From Thermocrispum municipale DSM 44069 (GTDB lineage: Bacteria; Actinomycetota; Actinomycetes; Mycobacteriales; Pseudonocardiaceae), in the NCBI RefSeq assembly GCF_000427825.1, contig NZ_ATYT01000009.1, positions 124,001 through 188,000 of the forward strand: 64,000 bases of DNA, in the 5' to 3' direction. The first letter of the stretch is position 1. Each line of letters begins with the position of its first letter. The translations under genes and the position numbers were made by a program. The notes beneath the pieces were generated by a model, which saw nothing but the letters and a program-made list of their open reading frames with translations, had not been told where the DNA came from and did no database searches. Shown piece after piece: positions 17,231 to 24,735 of the stretch.

Positions 17231-18070
17231 GTGGAGGCACCGCACACGAACGCGACAGTCACGGCACCCACTCCCACACGGGCGCGGCACAACCGCGCCG
17301 GGGAAGGCGAGTACGACCAGTTCGAGGCGCTGTTCGCCCGCCTGAGCCAGCTGGACGCGAACACCGAAGAGCACGCGCAACTCCGCGAGCGGCTGATCAC
17401 CGAGCACTTGCCGGTCGCCCGACACATCGCCCGACGGTTCGCCGGCCGCGGCGAGCCCGACGGGGACCTGGTCCAGGTCGCAACCATCGGTTTGATCAAC
17501 GCCGTCGACCGGTACGACCCGGGTTACGGACGCGGGTTCCTGCCGTTCGCGGTCCCCACCATCAAGGGCGAGGTCCAGCGGCACTTCCGGGACGCCACGT
17601 GGGCCATGCGAGTTCCGCGCCGCATGAAGGAACTCCATCTGCAGCTGGTCAAGGCCGGCGGCGTGCTGGCCGACGAGCTCGGCCGATCCCCGCGCCCCAG
17701 CGAGCTGGCCGAGCACCTGGGCATCAGCCGGGACGAGGTCATGGAGGGCCTGGCCGCCGCGGCCGCGTACCGGCCGGCCTCACTGAACCGGCCGATCCGC
17801 AAGGACGAAGCCACGTCCGACGACTACGGTGAGCAACTCGGCGACACCGACGACGCACTTGATGTCATCGACGACGCCGAGTACCTCCGACCTGCCCTGC
17901 GCAAGCTGCCCGAGCGGGAACGCCGAATCATCGCGCTGCGATTCTTCAGCCACATGACACAGAGCCAGATCGCCCACACCATCGGCATTTCGCAAATGCA
18001 CGTTTCGCGATTGCTGGCCAGGTCGCTGGCCAGGCTGCGAGCGGAATTGGGCGAAAAGCCCACGAGCTGA
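17231..18070 (+). CDS. RNA polymerase sigma factor, SigB/SigF family
   Basis: 279-residue group 3 sigma factor of the general stress/sporulation type. Region 2: LITEHLPVARHIARRFAGRG, then DLVQVATIGLINAVDRYDPGYGRGFLPFAVPTIKGEVQRHFRD (residues about 65-125). Region 3: KAGGVLADELGRSPRPSELAEHLGISRDEV. Region 4: LRKLPERERRIIALRFFSHMTQSQIAHTIGISQMHVSRLLARSLARLR. GTG 17231 is preferred because AAGGCGG lies six bases before it; an earlier GTG at 17207 has no such site. The family is controlled by RsbW-type anti-sigma kinases and STAS anti-antagonists; such genes occur at 26.0-28.3 kb, though pairing with this sigma factor is not shown. Confidence 0.9.
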   Translation: MEAPHTNATVTAPTPTRARHNRAGEGEYDQFEALFARLSQLDANTEEHAQLRERLITEHLPVARHIARRFAGRGEPDGDLVQVATIGLINAVDRYDPGYGRGFLPFAVPTIKGEVQRHFRDATWAMRVPRRMKELHLQLVKAGGVLADELGRSPRPSELAEHLGISRDEVMEGLAAAAAYRPASLNRPIRKDEATSDDYGEQLGDTDDALDVIDDAEYLRPALRKLPERERRIIALRFFSHMTQSQIAHTIGISQMHVSRLLARSLARLRAELGEKPTS

Positions 18071-18260
18071 CCACCGCCATTCACTGCCGGCAGGAGACTG
18101 GACCGACGCGCGCGGTTTCGGTTTCGCCAGCACGCTGCGATCGACCTGACGTCGACTTTTCCGCCAGCCGGAATCCGCGCGCTCGAATTGCCGTGGAAAT
18201 GATTCCCGCACTGTGGAATCTGTCTTGACCATACCGCCGAACGGAGCAAAGATCTACGCC
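18071..18260. other. Gap between sigma factor and leader peptide
   Basis: No gene seen. It must contain the promoter of the leader-peptide/SBP56 transcript; no confident -35/-10 pair was identified. Confidence 0.5.
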
Positions 18261-18353
18261 ATGGTGGCGTGCGTTCTCCTGACCAAGCGGCTACACATCG
18301 ACCTGCAACGCAGTTCGAGCGCACTCCCCCGGCTCGCAGCCGACGTCGGCTGA
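18261..18353 (+). CDS. Short leader peptide (uORF) of the sulfur-gene type
   Basis: 30 codons from ATG 18261 to TGA 18351-18353; the peptide begins MVACVLLTKRLHIDLQR and continues SSSALPRLAADVG. The core L-L-T-x-R-x-H-I-D-L-x-R-x-S-S-A is the pattern of the short putative leader peptides found upstream of sulfur-metabolism genes in actinobacteria (such as sulfonate and sulfate uptake or cysteine genes), where translation is thought to sense cysteine supply. The usual CysArg near the end is ProArg here, but Cys4 is present. It lies 142 bases upstream of the SBP56-like gene. A 14-base self-complementary sequence (18338-18351) covers its end. Confidence 0.65.
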   Translation: MVACVLLTKRLHIDLQRSSSALPRLAADVG

Positions 18354-18495
18354 TCGGGTCGAGTAGTACTCCTTCTCGCTAGCCGGGCGCGGTGAACCCG
18401 CGTTTCGGTCAATTCATGCTGCGCATTTTCCCGTCCGCGGGTCGATGCGCGTCTTTGGCGAGGGCACATCATTCTCTCACTGACGGAGAAAACAC
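18354..18495 (+). promoter_or_regulatory. Leader between uORF and SBP56 gene
   Basis: 142 untranslated bases. No clear long hairpin was found by eye; ends with the ribosome site ACGGAGAAAACAC before ATG 18496. If the uORF works by attenuation or coupling, the control structure must be here or overlap the uORF end. Confidence 0.4.
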
Positions 18496-20334
18496 ATGGC
18501 GAAGAAGAAATGGCGCGGACGCACGCTGGGCAGTTTCCTTGCCGTGGTCGCGCTGTCCGCCGGGCTACTCGGGGCTTCCGGCCTGAGTAACTCCGCATAC
18601 GCGGACGTACAAGTGGTGGAAAGCGCCGTGCAGGCGGCGGACGGCGAGCGGTACTGGGTGCGCAACCACCTGGTGCCGGATCTGGCCACGAAGTCGACCG
18701 AGGACGGCAAACGGAAGAAGTGGCTGTTGGTGTGGGCGGGCGACGAGAACATCGCCGACACCGTGGTCAAGGACGTCAAGAACCTGCCGGGCACGCTCGG
18801 CGGGGGCCTGAACAAGGTGAAGAACGCCCTGCCCGGTCCGGACTTCCTCGCGGTCATCGACGCCACCGAGGGCTCCCCGACCTACGGCAAGGTGGTCAAC
18901 ACCGCCACGGTCGGCCCGCTGGTGGAGAACGAGCCGCACCACATGCAGTACGTCTGGCACAAGGGCGACACCGTTTACGCGGGTGCGCTGTTCGCCGCGG
19001 CCACGTACGCGTTCGACGTCTCCCAGCTGCCGAAGCTGAAGCTCAAGGGCGTCAGCTTGCCGACGCAGACGCTCGGCGGCTCGGTGCCGGACGCCTACTG
19101 GACGCTCAAGGACGGCACGGCGTACGGCACGTACATGGGTGGCCCGGTGGTGCCCGGCCCGTACACGTACAAGAACGGGCAGACCGTGATCAGCAACGGT
19201 TTCGCAGGCAGCCCCGGTGCGGTGATCCGGTTCGACCAGAACGGCAAGGTGCTGTCGGAGACGTCGGCGGCCACTCCGCAGGGCGACAACGCCAAGCTGT
19301 GCGAGAACCTGCCGACGCTGGGCAAGCCGACGTGCGCCAACCCGCACGGCATCCAGGCGCGTGAGGACCTGAACACGCTGGTGACCAGCGACTACGCCGA
19401 GCCGAGGAACATCATCCTCGACCCGGTGAAGCAGCCGTCGCCGTACTTGCGCAGGCCGACGGTGCGCACGTGGGACATCTCCGACCGCAACAACCCGAAG
19501 CTGCGGGCGGTCTCCTACCTGCCGAACGGTCCACGGGCCAAGGACTACGACCCGCTGTACGCCGAGAGCCGCGCGGTCATGGAGACGACGGTGACGAACA
19601 AGCCCGAGCACAAGGGCGCGTTCGCGCAGACGATGCAGGGTGGGGCGGTCTTCTACACGCCGGACATCACCGCCAAGCGGCCCAAGTGGACGCAGGTGTT
19701 CGACGACGGCGCGGCTGCGGGCAAGATCTTCCCGGGCAACGACGCGATCGGCGCCAGCTCCAACGGTGGCTGGATCCAGACCAGCCCGGACGACCGCTTC
19801 CTGTACCGGGCGATCACCGGGCGCCAGCCGGGAACGCTCGGCAAGGACGACCCCGGTACCACCGGCGGCGTCTACGTGCTGGACATCAGCAAGCTGGTCG
19901 ATGCGGGCACCGACTTCAAGTGCAGCATCGACACGAAGGCGGAGTCCGAGAACGGCGGCCAGGAGGACGACTGCCCGACCGTGGCAGGTGCCGCGCCGAT
20001 CAACCCCGGCGTCTCGGGGGCGGGCCCGCACTGGGGCGCGTACGACAACTTCGTGCTCGACTCGGGCAGCGGCAAGTACGTGGAGACCGAGTCCCCGACC
20101 CGGCTGGCGGTGTCGAACTACTTCGTCGCACGGTCCGGCCTGGACGGTGACCACAAGGTCAACATCGTCAAGCTCGCCGAGGACGGTTCGGCGACGGTGG
20201 ACAAGAACTTCCGCGACGAGTTCACCGGCCAGGTCGGCATCAACTTCAACCGCAAGTCCTGGCCGCACGGCAACTTCGGCAATGCCAAACCGCACTCCGA
20301 GTTGTTCGTGATCGCCGAGCGCGACCTCGAGTAG
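18496..20334 (+). CDS. Secreted SBP56-like protein (selenium-binding/methanethiol oxidase family)
   Basis: 612-residue exported beta-propeller-type protein. Signal: KKKWRGRTLGSFLAVVALSAG ending at NSAYA before DVQ. Family features: KKWLLVWAGDENIADTVV, DFLAVIDATEGSPTYGKVVNTATVGP, then NEPHHMQYVWHKGDTVYAG with the His pair typical of the family, TCANPHGIQAREDLNTLVTSDYAEPRN, and the C-terminal WPHGNFGNAKPHSELFVIAER. SBP56 relatives studied in bacteria are copper-dependent methanethiol oxidases, giving formaldehyde, H2O2 and sulfide; the His residues here would be the metal ligands. It is longer than the typical 460 residues and has a signal peptide. The sulfur-type leader upstream and the CopC/CopD-like protein downstream fit a copper enzyme of sulfur metabolism. 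Actual activity is inference. Confidence 0.75.
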   Translation: MAKKKWRGRTLGSFLAVVALSAGLLGASGLSNSAYADVQVVESAVQAADGERYWVRNHLVPDLATKSTEDGKRKKWLLVWAGDENIADTVVKDVKNLPGTLGGGLNKVKNALPGPDFLAVIDATEGSPTYGKVVNTATVGPLVENEPHHMQYVWHKGDTVYAGALFAAATYAFDVSQLPKLKLKGVSLPTQTLGGSVPDAYWTLKDGTAYGTYMGGPVVPGPYTYKNGQTVISNGFAGSPGAVIRFDQNGKVLSETSAATPQGDNAKLCENLPTLGKPTCANPHGIQAREDLNTLVTSDYAEPRNIILDPVKQPSPYLRRPTVRTWDISDRNNPKLRAVSYLPNGPRAKDYDPLYAESRAVMETTVTNKPEHKGAFAQTMQGGAVFYTPDITAKRPKWTQVFDDGAAAGKIFPGNDAIGASSNGGWIQTSPDDRFLYRAITGRQPGTLGKDDPGTTGGVYVLDISKLVDAGTDFKCSIDTKAESENGGQEDDCPTVAGAAPINPGVSGAGPHWGAYDNFVLDSGSGKYVETESPTRLAVSNYFVARSGLDGDHKVNIVKLAEDGSATVDKNFRDEFTGQVGINFNRKSWPHGNFGNAKPHSELFVIAERDLE

Positions 20335-20355
20335 TCACCCGTCCCCGATGAATCC

Positions 20356-20396
20356 GGGTGCAGTGGCCGGTGCCGTCCGCACCGGTCACTGCACCC
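20356..20396 (+). terminator. 18-bp hairpin between the SBP56 gene and the membrane protein gene
   Basis: GGGTGCAGTGGCCGGTGC, loop CGTCC, then GCACCGGTCACTGCACCC; all 18 positions pair if one G-T wobble is allowed. It has no T-run and ends only seven bases before the next gene's ribosome site (GGGAGA), so it may be an attenuator or an mRNA-stabilising element that lets the first gene be expressed more than the rest. Confidence 0.7.
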
Positions 20397-20415
20397 CTGA
20401 CCAGGGAGAACGTCG

Positions 20416-22212
20416 ATGGTTCACGATCACGTCGCCGATGTGGCCGGTGGCGCGGGCGGCTCGTGGCAGGACATCGCACTGCGGTTGATGCTGCTGTGGC
20501 CGGCTGCCGTGGTCGCCGGGATCGGCCTGTTCATCCCGTGGCTGCGCAGCTCCGGCGGGGTGTCGCCGCTGCCGCGCCGACTGCTGCTCGGCGCCTGGAT
20601 CGCCGGGGCCGGTTCGGCCCTGCTGGCCGTGCTCTCGGTCCTGGTTTCGGACGTGAACCCGATCGGCGGCGGGGTGCACGCCGTGCTGGCGCTGGCGGTT
20701 CCCACGCTGCTGCGCCGGCCGGTGCTTGCGCGCTGGGCGGCCGCTGCGCTGCTGGTGTTGCTGGTGGTCGAATCCGTCTCCGGCCGTTCCGGGTTGGATT
20801 TCGCTTTGGACACCGCCTACGTCGCGGCGGCGACGATCTGGTTCGGTGTCGCCGCGCTCGCGTTGACGGCTCCGGCCGATCGGTGGCGTCCGGCGACGGT
20901 CCGGCTCGACTCGTTGGCGATCTCGCTCGCCGTGCTGTTGACCGCGGTCGGCGTGGTACAGGTCGGGTTGTCCGGGATCGGCTTCGACCGTCGGCTCTTC
21001 TCTTCCGCTTTCGGCTTGACGCTGCTGGCGGTCGTACTGCTGCCCGCCGTCGCCACGGTCGTCGTCCTCGCCGTCGCGCGGTCCGGGCGCGCCCCGAGCG
21101 CGGGATTCCGGGCCGGCGCAGGATTCGTGGCCGCGGCACTGCTGGCATGGACCGCACTCGTGGCCGTCCCCAAGCCGCCGGATCTGCCGGTGCCGGGTGT
21201 CCCGCTGCTGGCGTCGGTCGACCTGAACGAGCTGGAGGTCCCGGTCCTGGTGAGCCCGCAGCGCCCCGGCCCCAACTTGGTACACCTCCCCGACATCGGT
21301 GGTCCGCAGGTCACGGTGACCGCGGGCGGCAAACGCGTCGCCGCCACCACGCGGCCCGGCGCGCAAGGCCTGTGGGCGGAGGTCGACCTGCCTCGCGGTC
21401 GCAGCGACCTGGTCATCACCCGCGGCGAGAGCAGCGACGAACTGGGGGTCGAAGCCGGTGAGCTGGCACCGCGTCCGCTGCCCGCCGACGACGGCCCGGA
21501 GTGCGCCGCGGCCGCGCTGGGCAGCCTGGTCGCGGAGCGGCAGCAGGCGGTGGATCGCTGCCCGTCGGAAGTACTCACGTCGGATGACGAGGAAGCGTTG
21601 CGGAAACTGGTGCGCTTCCTGAACAGCAAGCACGTACCGGCGATCACCCTGGTCGCGGATCGGTCACCGCGCGGACGCGCAGCTGACGCCGCGGTGCGTG
21701 ACGAGGCCGGCCGCGCCGAGATCCGGGTTCTGCGCCAGCCGGCCGCGGATTCGGCACTGCTGGTCGTCTCCGGCTGGCGGGCGGCGCATCGAGCCACCAC
21801 CCACGCGGCCAAGGCGCAGGCGGAGAAGCCGACGTACTCCCGGGGCATCTACCTGGCGCCCTGGCTGCTCAGCGCCCCGATCGCCACGTCGGTGGCCAGC
21901 GCGTCGGTGCCGTTGCGGTTCGACCCACGACAACCCGCTGCCGTCGACTTCACCGTGGCCGTCGGTGACGCGTTCGGCAGGCAAGGCCCGACCGTCGGCG
22001 CCTACCACGAGTACCTGCGCGCCACCGGCAGGCAGGCTGACGCGGCAGACGCGGTACGGATCTTCGCGGTCGCCCAGGTCAACGTCATGGCGATGTCCCC
22101 GACGGCAAAGCACGCGCCCGGCATGGCCACCGCCGGCGAGGGCCCTGGTCACTGGATTCCCCGCAGCACGGTCATTCCCGTGACGCTTCCGCTGGCGGAC
22201 GCCAGTGGCTGA
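20416..22212 (+). CDS. Polytopic membrane protein, CopD-like helices with CopC/YtkA-like exterior region
   Basis: 598 residues, ATG behind CCAGGGAGAA. The first 260 residues form about eight or nine hydrophobic helices (for example LMLLWPAAVVAGIGLFIPWL, AVLLTAVGVVQVGLSGIG), resembling the CopD copper-import fold but divergent. A soluble region follows with GPNLVHLPDIGGPQVTVTAGG and an ATTRPGAQGLWAEVDLPRGRSDLVI stretch, like the beta-sandwich that follows CopD in CopC/YtkA-type fusions. The remainder (about 360-598) has no family I recognise; it contains Cys pairs around ECAAA and DRCPS and an end rich in Met and His (VNVMAMSPTAKHAPGM). Position after the SBP56-like gene suggests delivery of copper to that enzyme. 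Function is inference. Confidence 0.6.
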   Translation: MVHDHVADVAGGAGGSWQDIALRLMLLWPAAVVAGIGLFIPWLRSSGGVSPLPRRLLLGAWIAGAGSALLAVLSVLVSDVNPIGGGVHAVLALAVPTLLRRPVLARWAAAALLVLLVVESVSGRSGLDFALDTAYVAAATIWFGVAALALTAPADRWRPATVRLDSLAISLAVLLTAVGVVQVGLSGIGFDRRLFSSAFGLTLLAVVLLPAVATVVVLAVARSGRAPSAGFRAGAGFVAAALLAWTALVAVPKPPDLPVPGVPLLASVDLNELEVPVLVSPQRPGPNLVHLPDIGGPQVTVTAGGKRVAATTRPGAQGLWAEVDLPRGRSDLVITRGESSDELGVEAGELAPRPLPADDGPECAAAALGSLVAERQQAVDRCPSEVLTSDDEEALRKLVRFLNSKHVPAITLVADRSPRGRAADAAVRDEAGRAEIRVLRQPAADSALLVVSGWRAAHRATTHAAKAQAEKPTYSRGIYLAPWLLSAPIATSVASASVPLRFDPRQPAAVDFTVAVGDAFGRQGPTVGAYHEYLRATGRQADAADAVRIFAVAQVNVMAMSPTAKHAPGMATAGEGPGHWIPRSTVIPVTLPLADASG

Positions 22213-22275
22213 GCGCTCGGCGCCGCTGGCCCCCGACGTTCTCGTCGGCCGACGCGAGCGGCAACACCGGAAGCA

Positions 22276-22342
22276 TCCGCCGACCGACGTGAGCGACCGA
22301 CGCAGTGGACCACCCCGGCTCCTCCGCCGACCGACGTGAGCG
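22276..22342. repeat. 20-base direct repeat in the gap before the small secreted genes
   Basis: TCCGCCGACCGACGTGAGCG occurs exactly at 22276-22295 and 22323-22342, with a diverged copy (GGCCGACGCGAGCGG) near 22247. Each of the two exact copies is followed further on by ACCACCCC. It lies in the 214-base gap between the membrane protein and the first small gene; could be binding sites for a regulator. Confidence 0.6.
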
Positions 22343-22426
22343 CAGCGCAGGCGGCGCACCACCCCCCGACTCTTCCGCTGGCAGGTGACCAGCGGTGACC
22401 ACCCCACACGCGAAGGAGGTGAAGAC

Positions 22427-22633
22427 ATGAAGACATCCCTGAAGCGGGCCGCGGTGCTTGGTGCGACCGTGATCGGGCTGTTCGGTCTGTCCGGCGGGAT
22501 CGCAGGCGCGGCCGAGACCCCGGTGTGGGTGCTGCCCGGCGTGGACGGAGGGGCCCTCATCGGCCCGATCAGCCAGCTGCCGACGCAGGCGCTCGCGCCG
22601 GTGTACGACGTCCTGACCCTGCTCGCCGGGTGA
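22427..22633 (+). CDS. Small secreted hydrophobic protein, 68 aa
   Basis: ATG behind a strong GAAGGAGG site. N-terminal signal peptide KTSLKRAAVLGATVIGLFG through SGGIAGA, leaving about 40 mature residues that begin AETPVWVLPGVDGGALIGP and end in a Leu-rich LAPVYDVLTLLAG. No cysteines, no family recognised. The mature part is rich in Gly, Pro, Leu and Ile, like the next gene's product. Same strand as the SBP56 locus, so an accessory or surface-active role in that locus is possible. The real start is not the upstream in-frame ATG at 22385, which has no ribosome site. Confidence 0.75.
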   Translation: MKTSLKRAAVLGATVIGLFGLSGGIAGAAETPVWVLPGVDGGALIGPISQLPTQALAPVYDVLTLLAG

Positions 22634-22667
22634 GCAGGCCGCCCCAACCACAGAGAGGTCAACTGCC

Positions 22668-22889
22668 ATGAAGAGAACCCTGCTGCGCGGCACCGTCGCC
22701 GCCGTGATGACCGGCGCCGCGTTGTTCGCGTCGGCGTCCCCGGCGCTGGCCGACGAGCCCGAGATCGTCGACGAGCCGGACACGTCCAACTACCACGACA
22801 AGTACACGTTCGCGCCGTTGGGCGTGCCGGTCATCGGACTGATCCAGTCACTGAGTGCCGCGCCGGGAAAGATCATCCCCGGCGCCTGA
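22668..22889 (+). CDS. Small secreted protein, 73 aa
   Basis: Starts 34 bases after the previous stop, behind GAGAGG. Signal peptide KRTLLRGTVAAVMTGAALF to SPALA; the mature part opens with an acidic stretch (DEPEIVDEPDTSNYHDK) followed by YTFAPLGVPVIGLIQSLS and AAPGKIIPGA. The hydrophobic Gly/Pro/Ile-rich tail resembles that of the preceding protein, so the two look like a diverged pair. No Cys. A strong terminator follows immediately, closing the transcription unit. No family recognised. Confidence 0.75.
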   Translation: MKRTLLRGTVAAVMTGAALFASASPALADEPEIVDEPDTSNYHDKYTFAPLGVPVIGLIQSLSAAPGKIIPGA

Positions 22890-22901
22890 TCCCCGATCAG
22901 C

Positions 22902-22932
22902 AGAGGCCCGGCCCTTGGTTGGCCGGGCCTCT
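22902..22932 (+). terminator. Intrinsic terminator after the small secreted genes
   Basis: AGAGGCCCGGCC, 7-base loop, GGCCGGGCCTCT: a perfect 12-bp stem 12 bases after the stop codon. Confidence 0.85.
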
Positions 22933-23250
22933 TGCGATGTTCGGACCTGCGATCCGCCAGCCGTACCGGCGAAGGTCCCCGTGGAGTCGGCGGTCACGCC
23001 ATGTGCCGGGGAGTGTTCGCCGAGCCCGGCGGGCTCCGCGCGGGTCGTCGGTGCGAGCCGCACTGCGGCCAGAGCCGCACGGGTATTCGGCGCGAGCCGC
23101 GCGAGCCTTCCGGGAAAGGCCGTGCGAGTCCGAGTGGGTGCGGCCCCGCGAGTTCGCCACGACGTCGGAGCCCTCACTACCTGGTCGGATGCGCCGCGAG
23201 AGCGTCCCATCGGCCCCGCTCGGAGCGCGGCATTCTCCATGCAACTGAAG
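22933..23250. other. About 320 bases without a supported gene
   Basis: Several short frames are open on both strands but none has a ribosome site or a family-like product. The stretch has many small inverted CGAGCC/GGCTCG elements (CGCGAGCCGCGCGAGCC, GCCGAGCCCGGCGGGCTCC), suggesting structured or decayed intergenic DNA between two terminators. Confidence 0.5.
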
Positions 23251-23251
23251 A

Positions 23252-23277
23252 AAGGCCCGGCCGCGGCGGCCAGGCCT
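23252..23277 (-). terminator. Intrinsic terminator of the YeeE-type transporter
   Basis: Arms AAGGCCCGGCCG and CGGCCAGGCCTT pair with one mismatch around a 2-base loop; on the minus strand it lies 20 bases beyond the stop codon at 23297 and is followed by TTTCTT. Confidence 0.7.
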
Positions 23278-23296
23278 TCCTTGTTCCTTCCTGCTG

Positions 23297-24571
23297 TCAG
23301 CAGATGCTGTCGGTGGGCTTCGGATTGCCGAGACCGAACAGCGGTCGCAGCTTGAGGCCGACCCACGTGCCGCCGAGCGCGGCCACGCCCCACAGCCAGC
23401 CGTACACGTTCCCGGTGGAGATGCCGCCCAGGTAAGCGCCGATGTTGCAGCCACCGGCCAGCCGGGCGCCGATTCCCATCAAGATGCCACCCAGCACCGC
23501 GGCCAGGGCGGTCTTCCACGGAATCTCGGCGCGGAACTTCCACGCGCCCGCGGCCGCCGCAGCCAGCGCGGCGCCGATCATGATGCCGATGTTGGTCAGG
23601 CTGGTGCCGTTCTCGAAGATCGAGGAGTCCAGCGCCTGCGCGTTCTTGGCCTGCTGCCAGAACTCCCACCCGTGCACGTCGACACCGACCAGCTCGAGGA
23701 GCTTGGCGCCCCACAGCGCGAACGCGAACGTGACCCCCCAGATACTGCCGGAGACCAGGAACACCGCAGCGGCCAGCACACCGAGCACCACCGCCCCGGT
23801 CAGCAGCGGCCACGAACCCCGGTAGATCCTCGCCAGCCCCTGTGCGCTCGGCGGCGGGGCCACCGGCGGCGGGTTGCGACGCGCCTGCACCACCCGGGTC
23901 AGCACCACGATCAGCAGCAGAGCGGCGATGGTGATCGTCCACGAGCCGAACCAGCCGACGTGCTCGGACAGCACCAGGCCAGGCACCTCGGGCCAGCCGG
24001 TGAACAGCGGATAGGCCCACGTGTAGAACACCGAGCCGGCGATGAACCCGAACAGGGTCAGGAAGATGGTCGACTGACCCGCGCCGACGGCGAACAGGGT
24101 GCCGGAGGCGCACGCCCCGCCGAGCTGCATGCCGATGGCGAACAGCGCCGCGCCCGCGAACAGCGGCAGGCCGATCGGACTGGCCTGCACCGACAGCTCG
24201 GAGTCGAACAGGAACGACCCGGATGCGGCGATCAACGCGATCAGCGTGGTGGCGGTGCCGATCAGCAGGGTGTGCGCCCGCAGCCCCGTGCCGTTGCCCA
24301 CGGCGATCAACTGGCGCCACGCCGAGGTGAACCCGAAGCGGGAATGGAACAGGGCGACGCCGAGACCGAGGCCGAGGACGAGCAGCACGCCGAACTTGGT
24401 GCCGTACTGCGCGCCGACGTAGATGCTCAAGCCGATGGCGAGCACGGCGGCCACGACCAGCGGCGGCACCCGCACCGGGTCTTCCGGCTGCGGTCTCGGC
24501 GGCGCGCACGAGGTCGGCGAACTCAGCAGGAACTGCTTGGTATCCGGTTTGGCGGCAGGGTTGGCTGTCAC
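23297..24571 (-). CDS. YeeE/YedE-family sulfur-compound (thiosulfate-type) transporter
   Basis: 424-residue polytopic membrane protein of the YeeE/YedE family; the studied bacterial member TsuA takes up thiosulfate through conserved membrane cysteines. Here the key motifs are FAIGMQLGGACASGTLFAVGAGQ and ILMGIGARLAGGCNIGAYLGGISTGN, each with one Cys in a Gly-rich half-helix, plus the SRFGFTSAWRQL segment near the first half. It has 10-12 hydrophobic segments. The GTG start has GGAGTATCACC before it. It is a separate unit facing the SBP56 locus, with terminators between; both concern sulfur compounds. Transport of thiosulfate itself is inference; other sulfur or selenium species are possible. 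Confidence 0.85.
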   Translation of the reverse strand: MTANPAAKPDTKQFLLSSPTSCAPPRPQPEDPVRVPPLVVAAVLAIGLSIYVGAQYGTKFGVLLVLGLGLGVALFHSRFGFTSAWRQLIAVGNGTGLRAHTLLIGTATTLIALIAASGSFLFDSELSVQASPIGLPLFAGAALFAIGMQLGGACASGTLFAVGAGQSTIFLTLFGFIAGSVFYTWAYPLFTGWPEVPGLVLSEHVGWFGSWTITIAALLLIVVLTRVVQARRNPPPVAPPPSAQGLARIYRGSWPLLTGAVVLGVLAAAVFLVSGSIWGVTFAFALWGAKLLELVGVDVHGWEFWQQAKNAQALDSSIFENGTSLTNIGIMIGAALAAAAAGAWKFRAEIPWKTALAAVLGGILMGIGARLAGGCNIGAYLGGISTGNVYGWLWGVAALGGTWVGLKLRPLFGLGNPKPTDSIC

Positions 24572-24652
24572 GGTGATACTCCGTCGAGAGGCATACGCTG
24601 AGGGATTGCGATCTCGACCAGGCTAGCCAGCAGCCCACTATCTGATAACTAG

Positions 24653-24667
24653 TTCCACACTATGGAA
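24653..24667. promoter_or_regulatory. TTCCA-CACTA-TGGAA palindrome, IclR-type operator candidate
   Basis: A 5-base inverted repeat with 5-base spacer (extended by GTT on the left and AC on the right), 68 bases upstream of paaK and in the shared divergent region with the YeeE gene. The TTCC-N-GGAA form resembles binding sites of IclR-family regulators. No regulator gene of that family is in the window. Confidence 0.35.
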
Positions 24668-24735
24668 ACAGCGGACATTCGGGTCCGGAACCGACACTAG
24701 CCGCGAAAGGCCCGGCCGGAGCAAACTAGCGGACC

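Noticed and set aside
22855-23435. Three overlapping 110-185-residue frames between the two terminators
   Set aside because: All Arg-rich, no ribosome site, conflicting frames and partly covering terminator hairpins; treated as intergenic.
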